The notes under the pieces are model-generated. The model was not told the origin of the DNA. It worked only from the letters and a program-made list of their open reading frames with translations, and did no database searches. From the NCBI GenBank assembly GCA_018340805.1, contig JACMZG010000008.1, positions 61,109,624 through 61,173,623 on the forward strand: a stretch of 64,000 bases of DNA. Direction: 5' to 3'. This DNA comes from Microvelia longipes (taxonomy: Eukaryota > Arthropoda > Insecta > Hemiptera > Veliidae). Below, one piece after another: positions 31,176-43,224 of this stretch. A program made the translations under genes and the position numbers. Every line of letters begins with the position of its first letter. Positions within the stretch are counted from its first letter, which is position 1.

Positions 31176-34100
31176 AACTTTAATATTGTATAACATATGG
31201 GGCCATCACAAGCTGAAATAATGTAAATTAATCTTAAAATAACACTTAAAATATCTAAAAACATACAGAGGCATTCCTAGTAGTGAATATTATTCAAATC
31301 TTAAATAAACGAGTACTTAACCTTCCAGGAACCAACTCAGGTTGAAGTGTTAATCGTTTCGCTCAATCGTTTTTGGTCAATCGGTTCGAATACTGATGCT
31401 TTAACATCCTCATCCTCTGAGGCGTCTATACGTTTAAACGTGTAGTTTTTTTAGTTACCTATTTTTTTTCAAACAATCCTTAATGTTCGAAATATTTTTG
31501 AATTCAATAATGGAAGAAACGAAAAATAACAGAATCATCATCAAAATATATCAATAAAACAAAGAGCTTTTTTAAAAAAATGTATTTACAAATATTGATA
31601 ACAAAAACATAGACAATACATTTTCATCAACATGAATTATTTCACATCAATTTTAATATTATTATTAATACTTGAAATAGTTTTTGTTCTTTTTACAATC
31701 TATTTTACAAACAGAGGTTTTATTTTAATCAGGAAGTATTAGGATTATGGATTAACTTTTAACAAGGGAGTTTATTAAAATAATTTTACTTTATAAACTC
31801 AAACATATTATTCGATTTGTATAGCTCTGATCATAGTTTTATATTTACTCTTATTAGTATTAAATCTAGCTTCTAGCTGTATTGTTGACCGTAGGGTTGT
31901 CAGATTTTAGTTTATCTGATCATCCATTTACCTCCAGCCCCCCCTCCTCACGTTTATTTAATTTTCATTCAAACTATGTATTATAACTCAACATTTTAAA
32001 TAACGTTTAAAAAACTACTACAATTATACCAAATGAAATTATAAAGATAATATACAAGATATACTCGTATTTATTTAGAAAGATAAAATTTAGATCTAGT
32101 TCAGGGTACTTGCAAACTTTGGAAAACAATTTTAAACTTTAAACAAAATGACTTGCTTTCTGAAAAGACTGACTATAGCAATACAACTTCAAAACTCGCT
32201 GTTAACTTCAAACGTAAAAATATATCTATTCCTATATTTATAATTTTCTTAGACATGTTTCTCTATGTCGTTTGGTTCCTAACATAGTGCCAAGTCTTAA
32301 TAAATTACATTTTTCAGATTTAATGAAGTCAAAATCAGAAAATTCAGTAATAGTTATAATTACAAAATGAAAAACAAATTAAATAAATTTATTTATACAA
32401 TAAAATGGATGCCAACATCCAAATATTTTTTTTTTGCTGTTACTTTTTAATTTAAAATGAATGTTTATTTGAACAATTGCGTAACACGACTTAAAATATT
32501 GGCACTGTATTACTTTTATGTCGCGGTGCAGTGATTTTGTAAAAAATGAACATAACAATAACGATAATAAGCCGGACTTAAGAGAATAGGATAAGGGTAG
32601 GTTTAATTGTTTAATAAGAAATTATTAAAAACCCGCTAGGGGCCGCCAAATATAATTCTACGAATTCAGTTAGATTAACAAAGCTGTGCGGCGTCGCGTT
32701 CTCTTTAAAGGTAAAAGGTTTATCTCTCTGTTATTAACATACAAAAATGACCCCAGAAACATTTAAAAAATCACAATTATCATACATTTTTTAGATCGGG
32801 CTAACTTTAATATTGTATAACATATGGGACCATCACAAGCTGAAATAATGTAAATTAATCTTAAAATAACACTTAAAATATCTAAAAACATACAGAGGCA
32901 TTCCTAGTAGTGAATATTATTCAAATCTTAAATAAACGAGTACTTAACCTTCCAGGAACCAACTCAGGTTGAAGTGTTAATCGTTTCGCTCAATCGTTTT
33001 TGGTCAATCGGTTCGAATACTGATGCTTAACATCCTCATCCTCTGAGGCGTCTATACGTTTAAACGTGTAGTTTTTTTAGTTACCTATTTTTTTTCAAAC
33101 AATCCTTAATGTTCGAAATATTTTTGAATTCAATAATGGAAGAAACGAAAAATAACAGAATCATCATCAAAATATATCAATAAAACAAAGAGCTTTTTGT
33201 AAAAAAATGTATTTACAAATATTGATAACAAAAACATAGACAATACATTTTCATCAACATGAATTATTTCACATCAATTTTAATATTATTATTAATACTT
33301 GAAATAGTTTTTGTTCTTTTTACAATCTATTTTACAAACAGAGGTTTTATTTTAATCAGGAAGTATTAGGATTATGGATTAACTTTTAACAAGGGAGTTT
33401 ATTAAATAATTTTACTTTATAAACTCAAACATATTATTCGATTTGTATAGCTCTGATCATAGTTTATATTTACTCTTATTAGTATTAAATCTAGCTTCTA
33501 GCTGTATTGTTGACCGTAGGGTTGTCAGATTTTAGTTTATCTGATCATCCATTTACCTCCAGCCCCCCCTCCTCACGTTTATTTAATTTTCATTCAAACT
33601 ATGTATTATAACTCAACATTTTAAATAACGTTTAAAAAACTACTACAATTATACCAAATGAAATTATAAAGATAATATACAAGATATACTCGTATTTATT
33701 TAGAAAGATAAAATTTAGATCTAGTTCAGGGTACTTGCAAACTTTGGAAAACAATTTTAAACTTTAAACAAAATGACTTGCTTTCTGAAAAGACTGACTA
33801 TAGCAATACAACTTCAAAACTCGCTGTTAACTTCAAACGTAAAAATATATCTATTCCTATATTTATAATTTTCTTAGACATGTTTCTCTATGTCGTTTGG
33901 TTCCTAACATAGTGCCAAGTCTTAATAAATTACATTTTTCAGATTTAATGAAGTCAAAATCAGAAAAATTCAGTAATAGTTATAATTACAAAATGAAAAA
34001 CAAATTAATAAATTTATTTATACAATAAAATGGATGCCAACATCCAAATATTTTTTTTTTGCTGTTACTTTTTAATTTAAAATGAATGTTTATTTGAACA

Positions 34101-34360
34101 ATTGCGTAACACGACTTAAAATATTGGCACTGTATTACTTTTATGTCGCGGTGCAGTGATTTTGTAAAAAATGAACATAACAATAACGATAATAAGCCGG
34201 ACTTAAGAGAATAGGATAAGGGTAGGTTTAATTGTTTAATAAGAAATTATTAAAAACCCGCTAGAGGGCCGCCAAATATAATTCTACGAATTCAGTTAGA
34301 TTAACAAAGCTGTGCGGCGTCGCGTTCTCTTTAAAGGTAAAAGGTTTATCTCTCTGTTAT
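31106..34360. repeat. Two-copy tandem duplication, unit about 1.63 kb
   Basis: Unit 1 (31106-32734) and unit 2 (32733-34360) are direct copies differing at only a handful of places, e.g. 'tgctttaacatcc' vs 'tgcttaacatcc', 'gggccatcac' vs 'gggaccatcac', 'ctaggggcc' vs 'ctagagggcc'. The left boundary falls inside a dispersed repeat whose 5' half exists only before unit 1, so unit 1 keeps the ancestral context. There is no coding sequence in the unit. Either a very recent duplication, or two haplotypes or reads placed in tandem by the assembler. Confidence 0.9.
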
Positions 34361-36050
34361 ACTTTATTGTGCTATCAAAAATTGCTTTAAATAAGTAGGA
34401 CATCTTTTTAAACCCTTTTTTTTATAAAATTTATCTTTCAGTGAATATATATTTCCTGAATTTAAATAAAAAATAAGTTCTTACACGAAATTTTTTAATA
34501 TAGATTAATATTTTAAACGATTTTGATAAGCGTGGAGCTTATTTATAAAAACTAGGGACACCAAGAGTTCTTGATTGTCAACGGGATTCGAGACTAAAAT
34601 TATAACAGTTCAGGAAAACCGGGACGCCTGATACCCTTACTAGAAAATACGTATAGAGCCTAGAAACTTAAAAGAAAGTATAAACCTTTACTTCAATGTT
34701 GTATTTTCAACATATATTAAGTTCGTTTAATCCGGAGTTTAGTAGGTTTGCATAAAGTCTCTTGTATGGAATCATAATTATTTATCACAAATAATGTAAT
34801 AGTATATTACGCTACTTGGGTGTAAATTGAGTTTTTTCAGAAAACCCGATTTTTTTAACGTTGTTTGTATTGCTAAAAATTGCAGTGTTTTGATTTTGTG
34901 GCACTTTTCTGAACTATTTAACTGTTTACTTCATCACCCTAGACTGTAATAAAAATACTTTTAAAGTCTTCGTAATGAAATAATTAGGTTTTAGCTATGT
35001 TTTAGGTTGTAAAGTTACTATTTCAGAGCCTACCTCTGAAAAAGAACACCTTTTAACCTTCTTCTCTTAATAATAATTTTACCTTTTGTACTTTTACTGG
35101 TGCGTCTGAAACAATTGAGTAAAAATCTACCTCGGTACTTTTCGGGTACCTCGAAACTTTTCCTCATCACATCGGATTCGCTACGCTCGTCCTCAGAATA
35201 TACAAGTCGTTAAATGTATTTCGCAACACTTCCATGGACTCACGTCCTCATATTGTGAATTAATTCCTTTCAAGGCACTGACCAAGCTCGATGCTGCTTA
35301 ACTGTTATGCTCGAAGAAAAACCATAGATATACTTGTGATATTGAAAGGAAACTTAGTGCACTTATTTATTACGTAAAGGCATACCCTGATACCGAATTT
35401 CAACTCTTTTAAAACTAAAAGAGTTGTAGGTCTTTGATTTTTTACCAAAGCTAAGATGGGTCTTACAGCTTCTTTGAATCAAATTAAATATAATTTTTAA
35501 TGTATCTCAGATGTTTAAAATTTTCACATCATCTGGATTTGTCTTCGCAAATGTTTTTTATACGAAAAATTAATTGGAAAAATCTTTAGAAAACTACTAT
35601 TCACTTGAAACAGTATTTGTTTATATACAGGTTAGTATATAGTCCTTGGCCCAGGTCAAAAAAATCCACAATGCAATTTTTCAAAGGTCATCAGGCATAA
35701 AAAAGCTGAGTATTTCCGACCTTGTAGTGCTTTCTCTTAAAATTTGGTAAAGGGAAACCAATCTTATACCAATTTTCGTTTTAGCAAATTTTCATCATAT
35801 TTAAGTTTAAGCTCGAAAAAAATATTCAGTTTTAACAGTTCAGTAAATAATTTTGACATTAAAATCAGACCAGAATTATTACTAACAAATACTTTATCAT
35901 GCATCTTAACTGTATAACATTACATCCAGTCGGACAATCATTTTGATTTTGAGTATGATGTAGTCAATTATAGAAGAAGATATTCAAAATGATAGTAATA
36001 AATCCATTATATATGTATTGACAAGCCAATAGTAAATTTATCTGGATAAA
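34361..36050. other. Intergenic with one 5S-family copy
   Basis: 35140-35420 is a minus-strand copy of the 5S-containing family: tail 'cgggtacctcgaaacttttcctc', motif 'ttcgctacgctcgtcctcaga', 5S-like piece at about 35270-35303 ('caaggcactgaccaagctcgatgctgcttaac'). Apart from this and a small hairpin (CAACTCTTTTAAAACTAAAAGAGTTG, 35401-35426), I see no feature. Confidence 0.6.
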
Positions 36051-36200
36051 ATAGGAGACAGAAGCGAGAGAGAAAGAGGAGATAGATGATAGAGAGACTG
36101 TGTGGAAATAGATGATAAAGAGTTAAAAAAAGAGGAGATAGATGATAAAGAAGTAAGAGAAAGAGAGAGGAGATAAATGATAGAGAGAATCAGAAAAAAA
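36050..36200 (+). repeat. Purine-rich (GA) degenerate repeat
   Basis: About 150 bases almost free of C, with four degenerate copies of 'gaggagatagatgata.agag'. The purine bias between strands makes it a candidate for triplex-type structure. No gene. Confidence 0.75.
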
Positions 36201-36260
36201 ATCGTATCCATAGTTCCTCATCTTTCTTTTGGATGGTATAATGCCTCCTTATACCCTACA

Positions 36261-36415
36261 TGACTCCTTATACGTCCTTATACGTTTTTAAATACCATAC
36301 ATGACTCCTTATACGTCCTTATACGTTTTTAAATACCATACATGACTCCTTATACGTCCTTATACGTTTTTAAATACCATACATGACTCCTTATACGTCC
36401 TTATACGTTTTTAAA
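36261..36415 (+). repeat. 41-bp minisatellite, about 4 copies
   Basis: Units begin at 36261, 36302, 36343 and 36384 with TGACTCCTTATACGTCC, and are virtually identical. Each contains the internal doublet 'ttatacg(t)'. The last unit ends after 'tacgtttttaaa'. The near identity indicates recent expansion. Confidence 0.95.
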
Positions 36416-36419
36416 GATC

Positions 36420-38874
36420 CGGGAATCAAGTGGAGAGTGACTTACATAATATCAAAATGATTGGTCAATTTGCTGTTTAGTTATAGAGTTATAAATATTA
36501 TATAAATCTGTTTTTAAAATATATTTTTGGTTGGTTCAGCATATCAAAAAATAAATAAATCTTGAATAAGGTTAATAGTTTGAAATAGAAAGTAAACCAG
36601 TAAAATAAAAATTGTATATAGGAACTTATTTCAAGCTTAGTGGGCTTTTAATTTTATTTAAAAGGCCTTCAAAAACGTTTTTTGAGGTATTTATAAGCGA
36701 AAAAGAGAAAATGGGTAAAAATAGTTGTTATCTCATACCCCAAAATAAGCACAAGAGGTCCCCAGCACCGTATGATATGATAAGCATAATCATGCAATCA
36801 TACATGGTAGTTTTCCTCCATATGATTCAGCAATATCGTCCCTGAGGAGCTATAAATTATTTTTAAATATTGCATTGGCTTCAGAATACTTTTAATAAGA
36901 GAAAACTACCTGTGTCCTGAATTATTTTCTAGGTAGAATTTTTGTTTCAATATTTCATATTTTTTATAACTTTATTGCAATTATTTACTTTTAAGCAAAG
37001 GTGTTGCTACATTTGATGTTGTCAGCTCAAATATAAATCTTGTTTTTTAAACCTTTAGTTATATTTTTTATGGTTAAGCTAGAAATTCTATTTAATGAAA
37101 AGTGTATTTTGAGATAAAATTATTAGGTCAAATGGGAGGTGGTCTGGACCCCTAGGATTTATTGATATTTTATTATTTAAGTTCTTTGTTATTATCATAA
37201 CCAGGATTTATTAAACATTAGCTTAATTTGTGTGGTTTTGATAATTTTTTTCTCACTTATTAATCATTTGAAAAATTATAAAATTAATTTTAAAGGCATC
37301 AATTGAAACATTCTTTTTGATTTTAACCAATAAATAAAACATTAATCAAAGCTATGTTTATGATTCAGTTTTTACTTTTTTGTTCTTTTCGGAATAATTG
37401 TTGTTTAGCATTTGCATTTTAGTTTTAAAATAAATGGTTTAATTTATTTTATTGTGACTTATGACAGCGACTTCTTGACACCTAACTATTTTAAAATACT
37501 ACCTATGTATTAAAACATCTAACCTATTTAACTCATTTTATTTTATTTTTTTTTATTTGTTATACATATTTCATTATGCCCCACACTCTTTACTTATTTG
37601 TTATTTCTTAATATTTAACACTAATTTTATTTACAATTCAAATATAATTTAGTTAAAAATAGGGTGTTTTAGGCCCTCGACTACTAACAATGGAAGTCAT
37701 GAATCCTTGACAGACTAAAGTAATTCATATAAATATTTTTTAATCTTTTCTCTCTTACTCTCTTCCTTCCCCCCCCCCTTCTTCCCCATATTAAAAGAAT
37801 AATATTGTATATCTTTTGATACCACCGAGTTTCACAAAACAATAATAGTTAACACTTATCAATAGAAACATCAAAAGTTGAACACTGTATAGCATCAAAT
37901 ATTACATAAGTAATGAAGTTAGGAATAAAATGAATGTCAATGTAAAAATACATAATGACTTATTGCATCCTTTGCTGGATAAATAATAACCAATAAGTAA
38001 TAATATTAGAAAATTGAAGACGGATGTAAAAAATGGATGACACCTTAGCATATAAAAAAGCCCGCTTAAATGGTGAACAACTGAAAGGTCTGAAACTCAA
38101 AATAATAATTATATCAATGAAACAATTGTATGATTTTAAAATTAAATTTCATTGTAAGGAATTCGTTCTTTAATTTATGATTTATTGATTCAGCTATTTA
38201 AAAGAAAAAAATTGAAATTATTAATTAATTATTTAGTATAGGTATGTAATTTGGTACATCTAAAAGCTTACATTTATTTACACAGCTAACACTTATTGTT
38301 TCTGTTCTATTATTATTCAGATAACTACATTTATCTAATTTATTATAAAATATATATTTTTTATAAATGATACTTTATATTTGAAAAATTAATGGTAAAT
38401 ATTTACCTACATTTTCATCCAAAAACTAAATATGTAATAAATACAGATACATCAGCTTTGGATTATTTAAAGCCACTTAACCAGAGCAATAGTGAAATAA
38501 AGAATTTCCCTCCTAATAGGTCAGGAACAATTTAAAATTATATTTTTTACACTTATAGACGACAGAACAAAGAGAGATTTTTTACTCTCCTAATTTTTAT
38601 ACAATGGTCGTTGGCCATTGTGTTTTTAATAAATTTTAAAAAGGATTTAATTTGGCAATTTAATGTCTTCGACTTAAATTAAAAACTCAGTAGAGTTTTA
38701 ACATGATAATTAACTGATCCAATAAAGTTTGCTTACCTCAAGAATTTTCTTAAATACATCTTTATAATTGAGCCATAATTATCTTTTTTCAGCATAAAGG
38801 CTGAAATAGATTTTTATGGTAAATTTTTTGTCATGATCTGGTAAAGTTGATCGAGAAAACAGTATGGCTTAACA
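36420..38874. other. Intergenic 3' of the GPCR gene, nothing recognised
   Basis: AT-rich sequence with a C-run at 37768-37778 and no supported gene. The GPCR 3' UTR would run into the right edge of this interval on the minus strand, but no polyadenylation signal can be singled out. Confidence 0.5.
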
Positions 38875-39510
38875 TTAGACAAACGTAGCGTTTTTACTCA
38901 GTAAAACATCAGTGCTGAGAGTATTATTAGTTCTTAGAGAAACACTTCTGGGATTAGTGGTATTAGTGACTTGAACAGCACGAGGTGTATGAGATGCTAT
39001 GGTCTTTCTGGCAGGATGCTTGGGTAATCTTCTACTCTGAGCAATAGGGCTCCACCACGATCCACTTCTTAAAACAGCTTTAAAGCCAGTTCGAAATTTT
39101 TTGTTGAAGAAAGCATAAAGTATTGGATTAATACAGGAATTGGAAGATCCCAGCCATTGGGAAACTGGAATCATAGAATATATAATTTCGTCCTCTTTAT
39201 TATGCTGCGGATCTAAAGAAGGGCCTAATTTAATCCTTGTAAACACAACGTAAAATGGAAGCCACGAAAATGCAAATAAAACTATGACAACCAGCAGCAT
39301 TTTAATAACTTTGACTTTAGATCGTTGTATTAAAAGTTGACCGCTTGCTTGAGGCTCTCCAGGCAGTTGTCTACACCACACTCTTCTCCATATTAAAAAA
39401 TAACATATTGTGATGACGCTAAGAGGAAGGAGATAACACATCAACAGGTTAACTATGATAAAATACCATCTATCGCTGTAAGGGCTTGGCCAGGACTCTA
39501 AGCACCCTAT
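38875..39510 (-). CDS. SIFamide receptor-like neuropeptide GPCR, coding exon 3 (TM5-TM7)
   Basis: The last coding exon of the minus-strand gene, encoding residues 198-408 of a predicted 408-residue class A receptor. The splice acceptor 'tatatgttacag' precedes 39510, in phase 0. It carries the second extracellular loop Cys200 (partner of Cys122), TM5 (about 213-237), TM6 with 'FSWLPFYVV' (278-286), TM7 with 'QWLGSSNSCINPILYAFF' (315-332), and a helix-8 run 'NKKFRTGFKAVLR'. 'NPILY' is the NPxxY motif. The Ser/Thr-rich C-tail ends at Val408. The TM6-TM7 signature is what I know from insect SIFamide receptors, relatives of the vertebrate NPFF receptors. The ligand is inferred, and a paralogous orphan peptide receptor is the main alternative. 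Confidence 0.88.
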   Translation of the reverse strand: MGCLESWPSPYSDRWYFIIVNLLMCYLLPLSVITICYFLIWRRVWCRQLPGEPQASGQLLIQRSKVKVIKMLLVVIVLFAFSWLPFYVVFTRIKLGPSLDPQHNKEDEIIYSMIPVSQWLGSSNSCINPILYAFFNKKFRTGFKAVLRSGSWWSPIAQSRRLPKHPARKTIASHTPRAVQVTNTTNPRSVSLRTNNTLSTDVLLSKNATFV

Positions 39511-40202
39511 CTGTAACATATACGAAAAACTTGCATATAGATATAGATATGATGTCGTACCAAGAGACTTGATTGGTGAATTGGTGAAATGGAATAATTC
39601 TCCTGACTTAAATTTCATCTAAGTATACGGATTTCAGTAAACTACGTCTTCATTGACGTTATTTACTGTTACATTGCCACTACAATATTTAACACTTTTA
39701 GAAGCGGCTAAAGAAATATTCTTTATTGATTGATGCTTTACGTTGCCTTAAATATTATATAGGCATACCTAAAATATTCCGCTTTAAAATATTTAACTTA
39801 TTTTGAGGCTTTTTAAGGTATTTTAATATAAAATGTTATTATTGCAGAATAAACTAAATTGAAAATACGGACTTCGTCTTTTGAAGTGTAATTAGGAAGA
39901 GTATGCCTCAACTTGACACCACAAAAGTGGTTACTTTGAAACTTACTTTTAAAGATTTTCTGTTTCAAGTTTGGACACAACAATTTATTCACAAGTTTAG
40001 GGTTACTTTTAAAACTGTTGAATCAAGCCTTGTAGAAACGAATTTTTCGAACATGTCGATGATAAATTTATATTTATTCGAAATTTTACAATCCAATAAG
40101 AAATAAATATATTTAAGAAATTTGCAGTTAATTTTACTTAAATTTCAAATTTAAAGGGAACAAAGAAATTTATTATGTTTAGAATGTGAAAAGAAAACTC
40201 AC
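39511..40202 (-). other. GPCR intron 2 (692 bp)
   Basis: Bounded by donor GTGAGT (40202 downward) and acceptor TTACAG (39511). AT-rich, with no repeat or gene recognised inside. Confidence 0.8.
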
Positions 40203-40453
40203 TAGAGGTTGAGTGGTGCTAATAGGTTGCAGCTGGAATACAAGGGCCCATGGTAATGTTATAGTGAATGATATTACCCATATTGTTATCACAGCAATTT
40301 TAACCGTAGTTGTGGTAATTTTTCCTTTCATAGGGCGACATACTGAAGTACAGCGTTCCACTGATATGGCTACTAATGTATTTATAGAAGCATTCACCGA
40401 AACACCTTGCATGTAGGGTATCGTCTTGCATACAAACCAACCAAATTTCCATT
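40203..40453 (-). CDS. SIFamide receptor-like neuropeptide GPCR, coding exon 2 (TM3-TM4)
   Basis: The middle exon of 251 bases encodes residues 114-197. Acceptor 'aaatgtttcag' lies just before 40453, and donor 'cta|gtgagt' follows 40203. The first codon is completed by the last G of exon 1 (giving Glu114), and the exon ends in phase 0. The content is TM3 with the conserved Cys122 and 'YMQGVSVNASINTLVAISVERC' written across 127-148, where ERC replaces the usual DRY, and TM4 'VITIWVISFTITLPWALVF' (about 168-186). The reading frame joins exons 1 and 3 without a stop, which confirms the splice model. Confidence 0.9.
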
Positions 40454-40992
40454 CTGAAACATTTGACAAAATATATTCAATATTACAGTTTTAATTGATA
40501 TCATTTAGATTATTACATACTTTAAACTATTTTCCTTGTTTATCAAGTTTAGATAGAAACTTGTACGTATACCTATCTTTAATTTCGTTTTTAAAGAGCT
40601 TTAGATGTCATTGTTTAACTTTGGGCTTAACAATTGGGGGACTTTTTTGGGCCTTTTCGCATTGGAGAGAAACTATTAATGTTGGAAGACAATTTCTGAT
40701 TATAGGTAACTTTATTTTACCTAAAGACCACAAACGTCTACTGTAAAAAGTACCTTATACGGCGACCTTATACTTTTTGCACTCTTCATAGACGGCAAAT
40801 TGTCAGTAATAAATAAAATTAGAAAACAAAATCTTAATTATTATGGTCATGGAATCAAATTATGCATGAAGAAACATGGGATCCTATTTTAAATAGATAT
40901 TAAGGTGTCCATATGGTGCCATTGGAGTGCTGCGCCCTCATGACCATTAGGGGGCAATACTCATTATGCAAAAAATATACTTTATTATATAC

Positions 40993-41070
40993 AATGGTTG
41001 TTCTCCTATATCAGTTTGTCATATGTCTAGTTTATGTATGTGGCATACTGCTACGATATAAGCGTATTTT
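40993..41070 (+). repeat. Short dispersed repeat, copy 1
   Basis: 'atggttgttctcctatatcagtttg' through 'gtggcatactgctacgatataagc' matches 49188-49262 along its whole length of about 75 bases. It adjoins the tail of the 5S-family copy here and a TA run at the other locus. Confidence 0.7.
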
Positions 41071-41084
41071 TAAATGTATTATTT

Positions 41085-41812
41085 AAAAAATCGGGTACGG
41101 GTACCTCGGAACTTTTCCTCATCACATCAGATTCGCTATGCTCAATTCTATTGAATATAAAATTTGCCAAATTTATACTTCAACACGTCATTGAACTCGC
41201 TTTACTCTTCCTCATATAATAAAATACATCCGTTTCATTCTCACCGGTAACCCATATAGCACTGACCACGCTCAATGGTGCTTAACATTTATGATCCAAA
41301 AAATACAATAAATTTGTAGACTTATTTATTACGTTAAGGTATACATTTGTACAAAATTTCACTTCAAATAAACCATTTCCTGATAGTGTACAAAGTTTTA
41401 GGAAATGTACACAAGAAAATTGACTAATGCAAATAATGAGATAAACCGAGGCACATGTGTTAGTCTTATACATACCTACTTGCATGTCAAATCTCATCCA
41501 ATTTTTCCAATCGCTTTATTATTTCGTATTTTATGAATTTTCAAAACTTTTGCTGTGTCATTATTACGGGTTAATGACGTCATACAATTTATTTCCGAAT
41601 AACACAACTACAGTAAAGAACTAGTTTTTGTACAAAGTTTTATTTCTCTAGCATAAATACACTAGAAGCTGCAATGATAACAAACACACACACACAGATA
41701 ACTATGTGAAAACCACGTAGGACGCCTTAAAAACAACTGAAACGGATAATTCCGGTGACATCCTGTTTTGATTTTTTTTGCAAACACAATTCTTTTCCTA
41801 TATACCTACGGT
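41085..41812 (-). repeat. 5S-containing repeat family, most complete copy (about 730 bp)
   Basis: Read on the minus strand it starts near TACCGTAGGTATATAGGAAA (41812). It passes 'cgtggttttcacatagttatctg', 'ttatcattgcagc', 'gtatgacgtcattaa' and 'tctcattatttgcattag'. It then enters the 5S-like piece (41300-41232: GGATCATAAATGTTAAGCA, CATTGAGCGTGGTCAGTG, a damaged C box). It continues through 'gaggaagagtaaagcgag' and ends with CGAGGTACCCGTACCCGATT followed by a short T run. No open frame. The 5S-like part is internal, not at the 5' end. Confidence 0.75.
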
Positions 41813-41949
41813 ATGAATGAGAAAAAGTAAAAAGTGATTTGTTTACATTTGGTTGTGTATGTCGAAGTGTTCGATTGTCATCGAACATAATTTAAAAGTT
41901 ATCGTGTCCCATAGAACGTCTTGGACACAAAAATCTCGTACATACATAC

Positions 41950-42006
<57 letters not shown>
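41950..42006. repeat. (TA)n microsatellite
   Basis: About 27 TA units preceded by TACATACATACA. Confidence 0.95.
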
Positions 42007-42008
<2 letters not shown>

Positions 42009-43076
42009 CTTATTATTATATCAATTTTATTATTAGTATTAATTCTTATTTTATTAGAACTAATACTTAGGTAAACAGCATTTTTGGCTAATACATTTGG
42101 AAATCCGCTCGTGACAGTACTGTACCCCCCTTAAATAAACTATTAATATGACCAACTCATATCAGACAATAACCATAAGGTCGCGAATCGGCCCTCTGTG
42201 CCGACACCAAGTAGTTGCCAAGAGGCCGCAGGCCTTTCGTTTGGCCATAGTATTTAGGCCAAACTTCAACTTAGTTTAGCTAGTAGTATTTTTGTATCAT
42301 CTCGCTATTGTTGGGTGTACTGTTTAAAATTGAAAAAAAATAGAATTAGTGAAGATAAAGTAAGAGAAAGTATTTCCTAAGTTCTGGTCAGTAAGAGACT
42401 TAAGAGAGCAGAGAGCAGAGATAAGAGGCTAGAGTGGTAGAGAGGAAGAGAGCAAGGAAAGCCCATTAGAGTCATCTTGTTCAACACGGCCTCCACTCTA
42501 CTCTCTTAGCTCTTATAATTATCACTTATTCAACCGTAAAAGTCGAAATTAACAAAGATTCAACTGAGAGTAATTATTATTTATAACTATAAAGATCTTG
42601 AAAGTTTAATGGATAGCAAATCTTTTCTCTTAATACATTACGGGTTTAAATTTTTCACAATTTAAATATCGCCTGTACTTTTAGTAAAAAATACTTTATA
42701 CAATATTACAATTCCAAATAAGTATAAGCCAAACGATCTTGTGAACCCAACTTTTGGCACGTGGGTATCATGCAGTTTGGTTTTTGTCCTTAATTTTCAT
42801 GTAAGGTTTATATAATGATACACAGCAAATATCTCTCAATGTATAACGAAAAAGTTTTTGTCTATGATGTCCCGCAACCAGCACAAAAATATAACTTTTT
42901 TCACCTACTACCGTAGGTAAAAAGAAAATTATTATATACAAATTACACAAACCAGTAATCGGGCCAGCGCCACGAATAATTTTGAAATTAGGTACTCTAA
43001 TATTAAATGCGCCTACTCCAAAATAGGGCGACGGCACAGTTGCTGGCGGTTTTAAACACAAGTTTATGTTATACAT

Positions 43077-43078
<2 letters not shown>

Positions 43079-43168
<90 letters not shown>

Positions 43169-43172
43169 GTAT
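43079..43172. repeat. (TA)n then (TGTA)n microsatellite
   Basis: About 38 TA units followed by four TGTA units. It leads directly into a copy of the 5S-containing family. Confidence 0.95.
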
Positions 43173-43224
43173 GAATGTCTGTATATTAATCTGAAACCTG
43201 ACAACCTTAATTTAAAAATCTATA

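Noticed and set aside
40213..40416. Plus-strand open frame over GPCR exon 2
   Set aside because: It is the antisense shadow of the receptor exon, whose splice sites and motifs are on the minus strand.
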